DNA of 64,000 bases from Tilletia caries (taxonomy: Eukaryota > Basidiomycota > Exobasidiomycetes > Tilletiales > Tilletiaceae): the NCBI GenBank assembly GCA_032718865.1, contig JALUTQ010000005.1:930001-994000 (forward strand), read 5' to 3'. Under the pieces are notes generated by a model. That model saw nothing but the letters and a program-made list of their open reading frames with translations, did not search any database and had not been told where the DNA came from. Shown one piece after another: positions 1 through 10,736 of this stretch. Position numbers and translations under genes: made by a program. Each line of letters starts with the position of its first letter. Position 1 is the first letter of the stretch.

Positions 1-1514
1 GGTCGGGTGGGATGTTCGTAAATCAAAGGGCTTCGTGGGGGGGTCGAAGGGGTCCGGGCTGATGACCTCGAATTGATGAAGAGAGACAATCACGGAGGGC
101 GGAGCCTGGCACCAAGGTGGGAAGACAGGAAGGCTCCCCCTCCTCCTCCTGGTATGTATATCTGGACTTTGTTTTCTCGTTCCTTGACCCCGGGGCTGGG
201 TGGTTCGTCCGTATCGTTAAAAAAGGGGGTAAAGGAGTTTCGTGTATGAGTTTCGACGGCTGGGACGGAGGCCGGAGGTCGTGAAGTCGAACATAAACCG
301 GGTTGGGCGGGACGCGCGGGGGCGAGAGAGTCCCGGACCGGTGTGTCGTAAACGTAAACAGAAGGAAGTTCGTTTGAAGGGCGTGGGCGCGGGACGGAGG
401 GTGGGTTGGACCTGTTCTCCTGCACCGCTGTCGTAAAGAAACGCGATTGGCACCTTCCTTTCCCTCCATCCAACCAATCTCGCACAAGGCCCACCGGAGC
501 GCAAAACAGGGTCAAGTATTGTGATTTCCCCGCCCCACCCCTCCTCCGTTTCCTTAAGGTAAGAAGGGGACAAGTAGGGCCCAATCAAGAGAGAGAAAAA
601 CCGAAGGAGGAGGACTGAGGACCGCCGGCCGGGAATCGCGAGGTGTTGGAGGGTTGGATGTTGTGGTATCGGACTGGGAAAAAGCTGGGCTCGAAGGTGT
701 GGCCGAAGGGAGGGAGAAGTAACCCGCTCCCCGCTCCCCAGGCCGGGCCGAATCGAGGTGGGTGGATGGAGGGGGGGTATGAATCCGAGGAGGAGCCACC
801 CCGAGGAACCTTGCGAGGGCGAGAGAACCGAAGGAAGAAGAAGAGGAAGGGAAGAAAAAAAGAAAAAACCGAAGCGGAAGGAAGTAAAAAGAAGCGAGAA
901 GAAAGGGGAAAAAAAAGAGACTGTTCTTGGTGGGAATGCGACAAAGGTGAGGGGCCGAGGGACATATGTACCTTCGGACGGGACGGGTTTGCTTGGAGGT
1001 GCATGTAGGGTTGATGTGTTTTCCGATTCCTGTAGCGCCATTTCGCGAAAGTGGTTCCCTCCGCCCCAACTCCTTCTCTTCTCGAAGGGGTATAGGTCCC
1101 GGTCCGCCTTCCGTCGGTTGGTGGTGGGACTTCAAATGGGAGTAGAGAGGGGCAAAGGGGATGGGGGGAAGGCAACCCCCGCCATGAAGTCTCGGTATAT
1201 CGTGTGTCCGCGTGTGTGTGTGTGTATGCTCGGCTCCCGGCGCTCGGCAATCGAGCCTTGGGCCCTCGAATGTTTCGCCCTCCTAGCCCTGGCCCTGGCT
1301 CCAGCTCCGGCTTGTTGGGTGTGTGTGTGTGTGTAGATGATGCATCTGACACTAAAAGAGGGCAGGGGGGATGGGTGAACAAAAGAGTCAGTGCTGGTCC
1401 TAGTTCCCGCGGAAGAAAGGTGAGGAGGGCAGACTCACATGAATGCGCAAGTGTTGTTGTCCGCAGGCAGTGTTCATACGAAATTCGAGAGAACGAGGAT
1501 GGAGAAGGAGATGA

Positions 1515-1550
<36 letters not shown>

Positions 1551-1753
1551 AAGGGAAAGAGAGGGAAAGAGAGGGAAAGAAGATAGAAAAGAAACGGAAG
1601 AGAGAGAGCGAGAGCGAGAGAGAAGAGAGAGAGAGAAAGGAAGAAGGGGTCGAAATGAAGATGAAGCGGCAGAGAGGAAGTTGAGAGAAGAGGGAGGAAG
1701 GGTGGGAAGGGGGGAAGAACCGAACCGCCCAGGAAAAGGAAGGAAGGAAGGAC
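1..1753. other. Gene-poor low-complexity stretch
   Basis: No coding region could be supported here. The + strand is strongly purine-rich at about 800-925 and 1500-1690, including a GA-dinucleotide run at about 1513-1640. There are two short GT runs, near 1204-1226 and 1318-1335. Open frames exist on both strands, but they are products of biased composition, encode runs of Arg, Glu, Ser and Pro, and show no recognisable domain. The stretch follows the 3' end of the phosphatase gene, so it probably contains that gene's 3' UTR and the flank of a neighbour outside the window. Confidence 0.5.
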
Positions 1754-4005
1754 CTACAAAGCCCCATCCAACACCGTCCGCACATCATCCACCACGCTCA
1801 AATCGCGCAAAAACTCGCAAAGGTCCACAAGCTCCGTATCATGCGGATCATTAAACCAGGAGCTAATCGGAACAGCATTGTTCGGATGGAAGATATAACT
1901 CGCAGGCGAGTTATCCAAAATGAGCGTCTCCCCAATCTCCCGCCCCAACTGCGACAGATCCTTGACGTAGTTGCCCTTGTGGTTGAAGCAGCTCTCGCGG
2001 AAGAGCCGGTGGCGCACGACCCGGTGGATGTCGAGCATGTCCAGGACCGGGTCCGCGTATTTGGAGAGGGAGGCCGTGAAGACGACGACTTCGTAGAGCT
2101 CGCCCATCCGGCGCATGAACTCGTCCACCCCTGGCCGCTTGATCACGTACACGTTGTGGAAGTTGCCCTCGATCTCGACGGGCACGATGAAGTCGGCATT
2201 TTGGATCATCTGCGGGGCGGCGGGAAAAAAGGAAAGGGAGGGAGGAAGGGGGTTTGATGAGTTTTCTTCGGGCGAAAGAGGGGTTTCCCACTCGGAGGCG
2301 CAGGGAGGGATGACTCATTGAGAGTTATGGGGGGGAGAAAACTCACCTTGAAGCTGCTATGCACGAGCGTCTCGTCCAAGTCGAGCACAAGACACTTGCG
2401 TCCCTCGTCCTTGTCGATAATAGGCGAGAGCAGCGGGTGCGGATTCCCGTCCTGTAGAAAACGAACAGAGAATGCGCACAAAAAAGTCAGCCCATAGGCC
2501 TAATGGGGAGACATCTCGTGTTTGGGACTAACCTCATCGATGGGAATGCCAATACCGCCCTGTGCGATCAGACGCTGTTCCTCCAGCGCCTCCTCGCTCA
2601 TCTCATACTCATCCTCATCCATATGCACCCCCTGCTGATGATCTTCCTCCTCATCATCCTCCTCATCATCATCCTCCTCCTCATCCTCATCCTCCGTCTC
2701 AACCAGCGTGGCCGTCGCAGCCGTCGCAGGCTCAGGCGTAGCAAGCAACGCCTGATGAGGCGCCGTAGTAGGAAGACCATCCTCTTTAGCACCAGTGCCC
2801 GCAACGGCAGCAATGATACCCAGCGAAGGAACTCCATCGACCGCACTGGCCAAGCGGAACATATTACCAGGTCCCGCCCCACCCTGAGCGACGTAGCTGG
2901 CGCCGGGTGGCACGACTGCGCCGGAAGTGACGTCGCCCGTCTCCTCCCTCGGCAAGCGTGTCCCGCCTGCGATGGCCGAGGGCGAGGGGGATGGGGGTGC
3001 GTTGGGCCCGGTGAGGATGGCGGAGGAGGATGTGGAGGGGGAAGGGGATGCGGGTCCGTTGGATGTGGGCACGGTGAGGGAGGATGACTTGATCGGTGTG
3101 GATGGAGTTTGGATGGAGAGTGGACCCGGAGGGGGCTTCAAACCGGACTTCTCACTAGGGTCCTGGTTCGTGGCAGCTGTACCATTCTGTGCTGCGGCGG
3201 CGGTAGTAGTGGTAGCGGGCTTATCGAGCGTGCTAGCGGTGCCGGCCTCGTAGCTCTTCTTCCCCCCGGCTGCGGTGGTGGTGGATGAGGAGAGGGTGCG
3301 AGCGGAGTCGTCGGAGGGGGAGGGGATGTGGGTTGGGGATGAGCAGGTGATAATGGCGATGATTCGACGGATGAACTTGGGCTTGTTTTGTGGGTTTGCG
3401 GATGATTTTGCTCTGGCTGCTGCCTGTGCTGGGGAGAGTTTCTCGGCGGTGGTGGTGGTGGTATTTTGAGGGTGCTGAGTGGTAGCTGGTGCAGCAGCGG
3501 GTGGGGCAGGAGAGGTGGTTGCTTGTGTTGCTGGTGTCGCTGCTGCTGGGTTGGCGGGAGGAGGGGTGGCAGGAGTGGCTGATGTTGATTTTGTTACTGT
3601 TGTGCTTGGCTTGCGTTGCTGTTTTGAGGTTGTCCTGGGGGGCGCCTGTGCGTGCTGGTGTTGCTGAGCGTGCTGTTTTGCCTGCATGTTTGCTGCTGCC
3701 TGTGCTGCTGCCTCTGCTGGGGTGAGGGGAGTGGTTGTTGTTGCTGTTGCTGTTGTTGCATCTGCTGCTGCTGCTGTGTTGACTGCTGTTGCTGCTGGGG
3801 TGGTGGCTACTGTTGAGATGGCGGTTGCGGTGGTAGTACGGGGTGCTGCTGCATGTTGCTGCTGCTGCTGCTTCTTCTTCTTTACCTTGACTGGGCGTGC
3901 TGCTGCTGAGGAAGCAAATGCGGGTCCTGACTGTGGTACCTGTGTGATGATGCTGGCGAGGGGCGACGCGGCGGGTGCAGCGGTGGATGAGGACGCGGAT
4001 GCCAT
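1754..4005 (-). CDS. PSR1/SCP-type (FCP1-like) phosphatase, 677 aa, 3 exons
   Basis: A HAD-superfamily protein serine/threonine phosphatase of the NIF/FCP1-like group, closest in sequence pattern to yeast PSR1/PSR2 and animal SCPs. PSR proteins act at the plasma membrane in salt and general stress response. Exons are 4005-2533, 2451-2347 and 2209-1754, and both introns join in phase 0 (donors GTTAGT and GTGAGT, acceptors ending in CAG). The C-terminal ~180 residues form the catalytic domain. It contains the nucleophile motif DLDET at about 515-519, then LVHSSFK, a NVYVIKRPG block, VVFTAS, and [10 protein letters not shown]. The first ~490 residues are Ala/Thr/Pro/Ser-rich and disordered, with Gln runs and an acidic Glu/Asp stretch just before the domain. 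That is much longer than in yeast PSR1. The start chosen is the first ATG (MASASS); upstream in-frame sequence is low complexity with no ATG. It is divergent from the BCP1 gene. Domain identity is sure; the PSR1 rather than SCP subgroup is inferred. Confidence 0.9.
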
Positions 4006-4593
4006 CGTTGGCAGCGTGCGACACCGGGCGGTGGGTGGGTGAGGAAGCGAGGGAGGGAGGCTGGGAGGGGGACTGGGGAGATGCTCGATGCTCGATGCTC
4101 GATGCTGACTGGGACTGTGTCGATGTCGAGGATGCAAGGATCGCTGGAGTGACTGTGTGCGAAATCACAACAAGGAACGGAGCGAGGCGGGCAGCCGGGC
4201 TGGGAACTCATTTGTATCCATCCATTACAACTGCCTTTGTAAACAGCTCCACACAGCAGCAACTCACAACACACACCACCACTCCCGCTGCCCGCACTGT
4301 GCCAGTCTTCCCTCTTCTCTGCCATGCCATGCATCCCAAATCCCAATTCCCAGGGCGAGCTGGGAACGGCACTGCGCCCTGTGAAATGAATCGAATGCAA
4401 TGATCGACAGACCATCTGAAACACCAAACAAACGCAACACCTTACACCACGTGCGCTTCCCACTCACTGTCGCCCGCATAGCAACACCCATCCCATCCAT
4501 CTCTCACTTTTCTATGGGCGAGGCTTCCTTCCTTCCAGCCAGCAGCCAGCACTGACCAGCAACACAGTCCCAGTGCCAGTGCCAGTGCCAGCC
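4006..4593. promoter_or_regulatory. Divergent intergenic region between phosphatase and BCP1
   Basis: This 588-bp stretch separates two divergently transcribed start codons, so it must hold both promoters. It includes a short direct repeat of GATGCTC at about 4082-4103. No clear TATA box or gene was seen. Confidence 0.4.
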
Positions 4594-4605
4594 ATGGCAT
4601 CAACT

Positions 4606-4637
<32 letters not shown>

Positions 4638-4720
4638 GGACAGCGGCAAGAAGAGGAAGCGCGCAGCTTCAGTCCTCCCTCCACCAGCAGCACTCCGTCC
4701 ACAGACCACCACCACCACCA

Positions 4721-4755
<35 letters not shown>

Positions 4756-5881
4756 GACGAGAACCCAACCTCCATCAACGTAGACTTCGCCTTCCTCACC
4801 CCCAACCCAGAAGTAGACAGCCAAGCAATCCGCCGCCTCCTTCAACAGCTCTTCTACACCCACGCACCAACCCTCAACCTACACACACCCACAGACGCAA
4901 TCCTCACTCAGGCCGCACATCTCGGCGTCGGCACCGTTGTCAAGCTGGATCTCAGCCCCGAGGAGCACGGTAAAGAGGAGGAGGAGGCGGACCCGTATGC
5001 GCTTATGACTGCGTTGCCTGCCGCCGTGTTGGCCCACTCCTTGATGCCGTACCTGAACGCCAGGTTGGGCACACAGTCCACCACCGCGCCCTTCGTACAA
5101 GCACTCGAACAGGCGCATACGTCCAATACCTTACTCTTCCTCCTGCACGAACGCATGGTCAACCTCCCCGCCCAACTCGCGCCCCCGCTCTATCGCATCC
5201 TCTTTGCCGAACTCGCCCCATTCCTCTCAGAAGCTGCACCTGCTCCTGCGCAGCAGGATACGGCCGCAGCGACGATTGCAGACGCGTATACTTCCATTGC
5301 GGATGCGAAGGGAAAGGGCAAGGGGAAGCTGCAGGTCCTGTTCTTCACCCGCCTCTACTCCGAAGCTGCCTTCTCTGACGACGAGGACGACGAGCAGATG
5401 GACGACGTCGATGGGGAACAAGGTAAGGAGGGGAATAAGAAGAAGAGCAAGGCTTCGTTTGCGCAGCGAAGGCAGAAACGGAGGAAGGCCGAGCAGGCAT
5501 CTAGTGCTGCTCCTGCTGCTGCTGGTGGTGGTGGTGGGGAGGATTCCAGCTTGCACTACTTCCACCCCGAGGACGAGATCCTCATCAAGGTACGCTCCCC
5601 ATTCCTCCCCCCTGCTTCCTACCAGTTCTCCCTTCTCACTTAACGCACCCCTCTCGTCTTTCATCTAGTACGCAACCCAGACGCACACCTTCCGCTTCCC
5701 AGCCCCGCCCTCGGCCGTGTCCTCCTTCGAGACACCCATCTTCGGCAGACTCTTCCTCCTCCCGCTCTCCGCCCTCTTCGACCTGGCATCCACTCCACCG
5801 ACCCCGACGGCAGACACGGTCACGCTTGGCCCTGCGCTCGTGGAGCTTGAGAAGGTGCTAGCTGATTCAACCAGTATCTAA
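4594..5881 (+). CDS. BCP1: BCP1/BCCIP family protein, 402 aa, 2 exons
   Basis: Homologue of yeast Bcp1 and human BCCIP. In yeast, Bcp1 is a nuclear protein that chaperones ribosomal protein Rpl23 and supports nuclear export of the lipid kinase Mss4. Exons are 4594-5589 and 5669-5881, joined in phase 0 by a 79-base intron (donor GTACGC, acceptor TCTAG). Family features are the NVDFAF block after an acidic run, a region with HLGVGTVVKLD, a central LLFLLHERMVNLP block, and a C-terminal SLHYFHPEDEIL motif followed by a beta-rich tail containing YATQTHTFRFP. The N-terminus has an Ala run, a basic KKRKR cluster (likely nuclear localisation) and about ten Asp in a row, encoded by CAG and GAC repeats. 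At 402 residues it is longer than typical fungal Bcp1 (about 280-300) because of low-complexity inserts. The start sits in a good context (GCCATGG). Confidence 0.9.
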
Positions 5882-5931
5882 GGGAAAAAATAATATAAAC
5901 ACAGCGCATTTCATTTGATTGGATTGAGTGT

Positions 5932-7119
5932 CTAGAAGGAGCCCGTCCGACTGGCGCGCCAGAGGGCCCAACTCAGTCTCCACCCCGCCGTCTGCAAGCC
6001 GGGCTCAAAGACATCAAAGTTGACCTTCTCCAACCGGTGCAGGTACTCCTGCGCAGGCACAGCACCCACCAACGCCGGATACACCACCTTCGGCACCTTC
6101 CCCTGCCCCCCGGGGAACTGCGCCCGCTGGAGAGACGTCCGCGCGGAGATCAGGTAGTCGTTCGCACGGGTTGCCGTGTCGAAGATGGCGTCTCGTAAAC
6201 CGGGAGCGTCCGCCCGGAGCCGGTAGACTTCTTCCTCGACGACGTCCCTGCTGAGCAAGTACTCCTGCGGGATGGTAAGTCTGCGCTGTTGTTGCTGTTG
6301 CGCTTTGCGTCCGCCGCCGCCGGTGGTTGGCGCTGTCGGAGTCGATCTCATGCGGGCGTGGAAGGGGATCGACGCTAGTAGGTTCGCTAGACCGCGCGCT
6401 TTGCCGATGTGCGAGGATACTTCGTCCATCTGTGGATCTCGCACGCCGAGCAGGTCGAGCTCGAGGTAGCCGAGTCGACTGGCGGTGCGTTCTGCGTAGA
6501 GCTCTACGGCTGCGAGTGTCGGTGGGCCGGAGGGCGAAGAGAGGTCGTCCTCCCGCGCGGAGATGAGGGATTGGAGGTGGTGCTCGGAGTACAGGAGGCC
6601 GGAGGTGGGCGTTGCTTGTAAGACGGGGTCGAGTAGGGCGGCGTGCAGTGCTTGTACGACCGGATGGGGGGGTACCTTCCTCAGCTTCCCCTCCGCACCC
6701 TGCGCACGGGAATGCTCGACAGAAGCATACAACGCCCTCACAGCATCCCTCCACCAGCCGACCCTGATCCGGCCCAAGATCTCATTGGACACGCTGTCCC
6801 TGATCTGGGCGAGCTCGACGTTGAGCGCGCGCAGGGCGAGGTACGGCCGTCGATGGTGTTGTTGTGGGAAGAAGTGGGAGATCAGGTAGGAGGACCGGTC
6901 GGATTGTTGGAGCAGGTTTGTGGTGTATGTCGTTGGGTCGACGAGGGTCGTCTTGGTGGGAGGGGCGGTGCTGTAGTGGGAGGAGGAGGAGAAAGAAGAG
7001 GAGGATGGACCTCGTCTGCGCTTCCTGCTTCGGAGGAGGACCGCTTCGGGAGCGAGGACGCTGGTGGGAGTGGTGAGCGCGAGGACAGCGCCAGGACCGC
7101 GCAACAGGGACAGCGACAT
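5932..7119 (-). CDS. NDUFAF6-like squalene/phytoene synthase-fold protein, 395 aa
   Basis: Single-exon gene for a member of the squalene/phytoene synthase superfamily, in the branch of NDUFAF6, a mitochondrial assembly factor for respiratory complex I. The N-terminus (MSLSLLRG, then Ser/Arg-rich) looks like a mitochondrial transit peptide. Visible family features are HFFPQQHHRRPYLALRALN, a conserved IGRIRVGWWRDAV-like segment, YAERTASRLGYLEL near residue 220, HIGKARGLANLL, and LTIPQEYL. The strict Asp-rich catalytic motifs of true squalene synthases are not obvious, as expected for the NDUFAF6 branch. Its length fits the family (about 330-400). It converges on BCP1 with only 50 bases between stop codons and diverges from ORC2 over about 224 bases. 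Confidence 0.85.
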   Translation of the reverse strand: MSLSLLRGPGAVLALTTPTSVLAPEAVLLRSRKRRRGPSSSSFSSSSHYSTAPPTKTTLVDPTTYTTNLLQQSDRSSYLISHFFPQQHHRRPYLALRALNVELAQIRDSVSNEILGRIRVGWWRDAVRALYASVEHSRAQGAEGKLRKVPPHPVVQALHAALLDPVLQATPTSGLLYSEHHLQSLISAREDDLSSPSGPPTLAAVELYAERTASRLGYLELDLLGVRDPQMDEVSSHIGKARGLANLLASIPFHARMRSTPTAPTTGGGGRKAQQQQQRRLTIPQEYLLSRDVVEEEVYRLRADAPGLRDAIFDTATRANDYLISARTSLQRAQFPGGQGKVPKVVYPALVGAVPAQEYLHRLEKVNFDVFEPGLQTAGWRLSWALWRASRTGSF

Positions 7120-7343
7120 TCTGGATACTTGAGGAGCGAGAAGCGAGAAGGTCGACGTCGTCTGTCTGCAGGGGAGGAAGGAGGAAGTTCCCGTTGGTCA
7201 TCAAGCGCTGCTTACGTCAGCCACCACTTCGGCCGAAAGAGTCCGATTGCAGAAAGGCTCCGAGATCGGGCGCCCACCCGCGCTTGGCCCTTCTTCCCGG
7301 CCACGACGGCCAACTTGAAAGGATCGAAGAGGGAAAGCCGAAG
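7120..7343. promoter_or_regulatory. Shared divergent promoter, NDUFAF6-like / ORC2
   Basis: Only 224 bases separate the two divergent ATGs, so regulatory elements are probably shared. No TATA box was seen. Upstream in-frame sequence before the ORC2 ATG has no other ATG, which supports the chosen start. Confidence 0.45.
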
Positions 7344-10300
7344 ATGAAGACGCGGAGAAGCGCAGGCAGCAGTGCGCACGCCGAAGCCGAGCAGCCAGCG
7401 CCAGCACCAGCACCAGCACCAGCACCAGCACCAGCACCAGCACCAGCGCCAGCCAAGCGCAGTGGCAGACCCTCAGCCAAGCGGGGACTCAACCCAGAGC
7501 AGAACACAACCACGCCCGCAACGAAGCGGAGACGCACATCCCCTCCTCCCGCCTCCACTTCCACTTCAACTTCCACCGATCGCAAGCGACAAAGAGAAGA
7601 GACGCCCCCCAGGGGAAACCTCCCCATCACCAACCACTCCCGTCCAAATGCATCCCCTTTGATCGCAGTCGAGATCCCCAGTCCCGTCAAGCGCGCCCTC
7701 CCTCCTCCTCCTCCTCCGCTACCAACCTCACCCTCACGAACAACAACAGTCAGACACTCGCCCCGTCATGCTGCTGCCTCGAGCTCCACGTCCTCCCTCC
7801 CGCAGGTACTCACTCCAGGCCCTCAACAACCACGCTCCTCCACCTCCGCCTCCGCCTCCACTCCCACTTCCGCAACCAAAGACAAAGACAAGGGCAAGGC
7901 AAGACTCACACCCGCCCAGCTCAAAGCCGAAGAACGCAGGCGGGCCAAGATACAGGCGAAACAGCCCGTCGCGATGGAGATTGCTCAACACCGCAATCAA
8001 GTACTGGGCAAAGGCCCCTCCCCGCGCTCCTCCTCCTCCTCGGCTACGCGCACGCCTCCCTCAGCAGCCACAAGCCGCGTCGGTGCTCCGTCAAGAAGCG
8101 GAAGGCTCACCCCGACCAAGACGGGGGGCAGCGCGGCTGCTACTCCGAGCGGGTCCAACATCAAGACTCCCTCCGGCTCACACGCACGCTCCTCAAGGAT
8201 GAGCGCACTCGGCAGTGGTGGTACAAGTAGTCGACATGGGCCCTCCCCACTCGGTCCACGCTCCAAGAACGCCGCTCCCGTCCTGCCGGCGGCTCACCTG
8301 GACAACGACAACATTTTCAGCGAGGACGACGATGATGATGATGAAGTGCCATCAGGTGCGGGGGCGGGGAAGACGCGCTCGGCCTCGACGCTCGAACGGA
8401 TCACGAAAGGCGCCGGCTCGGGCTTGCGAGTAGGCGCTGAGGAGGAGGAGGAGGACCTCGAAGCATCACCAGCGACTCAATCCCTGATTAGACCGTCATC
8501 CTCAGACGCGTTCTTCCTTGCGTATTCGCCTTCGTCGTCCCGGCTTACGTCCTCGGCTGCGTCGACCCCGCGCGGGAAGGGGAAGAAGCGGGCCAGGTTG
8601 GCCGACGGGATCGAGGGTGTTGGTGTGAGCCCTGTTGGGCCGGGGTCTTCTGCTGGAGCAGCAGCAGGAGGAGGTGCAGGTGCAGGTGCAAATGTGATCT
8701 CGGGGAACGCGGTCCTCAGTTCCAAGCTGGGCTCCATCCCGTCTGCTGCCACCAAGGCGTTATTCCCCCGTCGACGGGCCGACGACAGTGATCCAGACTC
8801 TGACGATGGCGATGGTGGGCAGGAGGAGGAAGATGGCGCAACGTTGCGTCGGTGGAAACGGGTTTGGGGTACGCTCAACGTTCCCCTTCGACCGCCGTTC
8901 GCTTTTGGACTTTCCTCCGGGGGGAGGGACAAGGGGAAGGCTACATCCAGAGCGACAACAGCATTGGATCCAACGAGTTCCTTCGTCCCTCCCTTCGCGA
9001 CGCACACTCTACACGCACTCTCCACAGCCCACTTCCGCGCTGACTACGGCTCGGTGCCCAAACGTGCTTTCCGAGATGACGATTTCCATGATGATGATCA
9101 AGAAGAACAGGAGGAGTCATCGCCGAATTCAGTATTCGCTTTCTGGCTTAGCCAACTCCAGGCTGGCTTTTCACTCGTCTTTTATGGAGTGGGGATCGGG
9201 GCATTGCCTGATACGCTCTCCGCCCCACCACTTGCTTTACCCGCCCCGCTCTTCCGGTCCCAGCCCCAGTCGCAGACCCAGCCACGGTCAGGATCGCAAG
9301 AACCGAGCAACGCGCAAGCGCAATCTCGTTCACCACCCCAGCACCTACTCGAGACGTTCATCGGGGACGTATGCGCAGCGGGGCATGGCTGTGCATGGAT
9401 CGGACACGGCCTGGCTCCTTCTGGAGGCGGGGCCGGTGGGATACGCGCCTCGGCCGGGTTGAAGATTGAGGATGTGCTGAGTGGATGTGAGCGCGCTGTT
9501 CGGATGGGGTGTGGAGGTGCTGAAGAGGGCGAGGATGATGCGGAGGAGGAGGGGGAGGAGGGGAGGAATGGTGGTGGTGGTGGTCAGCCGAAGGAGGGAC
9601 GGAACGGTGGACTGCTCGCACCACTCAGCACCGCCGGTGCGAACAAAGTTGAACAACGCGCCCAGCGTCTGATCTCCCTCTTCTCCTCCTCCCCCGAAGT
9701 CTGCCCACACCAGGACGTCCCCCCAGCCCTGTTCATCCTGATCCACTCCCTCGACGCACCCTCCCTCATCCAGCCGAAGGCGCAGCGGATCTTGGGCATG
9801 CTTGGCTCGGCGGGGCGGATTCATTTGATGGGGACGGTGAGGAATGTGAATGCGGCGCTTGTTGTGCCGTTTGGGAGTGGGGGGGCTGGTGCTGATGCGG
9901 GCGTGGGTGCGGCTGGCTCTGGGTTGGCTTTGACATCGGAGCGTGGCGGTGTCAGCTCCAAGGGAAAGGGAAATGGAAAGGGCAAGAAGAGAGTTGTCGA
10001 AGAAGAAGAGGAGGAGGTGGAGATGGACGAGGATGAAGAGCGGGCGATGTCAGGAGCTACCCAGCAAAAATCAACATCGATAACGACAGCGCCACAACAA
10101 CAACAACAACGTCTCCGCTGGATCTGGCACTCCATCAGCACCTTCCTCCCCTCCCTCCCCGAAGCCCTCACCGCCCGCCACGCAGCCCACCTCGCCGGCG
10201 TCCCCTCCGTGCTCGACTTCAGCAACCGCGGCGGCTCCAGCGCGAGCGCCTCCGTCCTCCGCGCCCTCGGCGAGTCCTCCGTCTCCCACATCCTGCACAG

Positions 10301-10736
10301 CGTCTCGAAGAAATGTCGGAGTCTGTTCGTCATCCTGGCGTGGGAGCAGTTGAGGTGTTTGGCTCCTCACCTCGGCGCGGTTCCTGCTGGGATGATGACG
10401 AAGAGGCAGCGGGAGGAGGCGATGGAGGTGTATGGGCGGGTGAGGGTGGATCGGTTGCTTATGTTGGCGGGCCGCCAGTTCGTCGCGAGTAATATGACGG
10501 ACTTGGGACCCCTGTTGAAGGAGTTCGAGACGCACGACATGGTCGAGCGCGGGCTTGGTGGCGGCGGTGGTGGCGGTGGTGCGTCGTCGGCACCGTGGAT
10601 CACGCTCAGGCTGGAGACGTCGCTGTTGGAGAAGATGTTGGGAGTTGTCGATCGTGGGTTGGTCGGGGACGTGGGAGTGCATGTGGAGGCGTTGGAGACG
10701 GCGGCGGCGGCGGCGGATGGGGATGGGGAGGAATGA
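7344..10736 (+). CDS. ORC2: Origin recognition complex subunit 2, 1130 aa
   Basis: Orc2 is a subunit of the six-protein complex that marks replication origins and loads the MCM helicase. One uninterrupted frame starts at the first ATG (MKTRRS). The first ~550 residues are disordered, with a Pro-Ala repeat encoded by CCAGCA units, KKRAR-type basic clusters and acidic runs. The conserved part starts near residue 590: FAFWLSQLQAGFSLVFYGVG (the ORC2 AAA-like core entry), then PPALFILIHSLDAPSL, RIHLMGTVRNVNAAL and RWIWHSISTFLP. It ends in the winged-helix region with LLMLAGRQFVASN and WITLRLETSLLEKML. At 1,130 residues it is almost twice the yeast and human proteins; the excess is low-complexity N-terminus. 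No introns were found. Identification rests on several ordered family motifs. Confidence 0.92.
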   Translation: MKTRRSAGSSAHAEAEQPAPAPAPAPAPAPAPAPAPAKRSGRPSAKRGLNPEQNTTTPATKRRRTSPPPASTSTSTSTDRKRQREETPPRGNLPITNHSRPNASPLIAVEIPSPVKRALPPPPPPLPTSPSRTTTVRHSPRHAAASSSTSSLPQVLTPGPQQPRSSTSASASTPTSATKDKDKGKARLTPAQLKAEERRRAKIQAKQPVAMEIAQHRNQVLGKGPSPRSSSSSATRTPPSAATSRVGAPSRSGRLTPTKTGGSAAATPSGSNIKTPSGSHARSSRMSALGSGGTSSRHGPSPLGPRSKNAAPVLPAAHLDNDNIFSEDDDDDDEVPSGAGAGKTRSASTLERITKGAGSGLRVGAEEEEEDLEASPATQSLIRPSSSDAFFLAYSPSSSRLTSSAASTPRGKGKKRARLADGIEGVGVSPVGPGSSAGAAAGGGAGAGANVISGNAVLSSKLGSIPSAATKALFPRRRADDSDPDSDDGDGGQEEEDGATLRRWKRVWGTLNVPLRPPFAFGLSSGGRDKGKATSRATTALDPTSSFVPPFATHTLHALSTAHFRADYGSVPKRAFRDDDFHDDDQEEQEESSPNSVFAFWLSQLQAGFSLVFYGVGIGALPDTLSAPPLALPAPLFRSQPQSQTQPRSGSQEPSNAQAQSRSPPQHLLETFIGDVCAAGHGCAWIGHGLAPSGGGAGGIRASAGLKIEDVLSGCERAVRMGCGGAEEGEDDAEEEGEEGRNGGGGGQPKEGRNGGLLAPLSTAGANKVEQRAQRLISLFSSSPEVCPHQDVPPALFILIHSLDAPSLIQPKAQRILGMLGSAGRIHLMGTVRNVNAALVVPFGSGGAGADAGVGAAGSGLALTSERGGVSSKGKGNGKGKKRVVEEEEEEVEMDEDEERAMSGATQQKSTSITTAPQQQQQRLRWIWHSISTFLPSLPEALTARHAAHLAGVPSVLDFSNRGGSSASASVLRALGESSVSHILHSVSKKCRSLFVILAWEQLRCLAPHLGAVPAGMMTKRQREEAMEVYGRVRVDRLLMLAGRQFVASNMTDLGPLLKEFETHDMVERGLGGGGGGGGASSAPWITLRLETSLLEKMLGVVDRGLVGDVGVHVEALETAAAAADGDGEE

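Noticed and set aside
90..1684. Several overlapping frames of 100-270 codons on both strands
   Set aside because: Purine-rich low-complexity composition removes stop codons by chance; starts, domains and splice structure are lacking.
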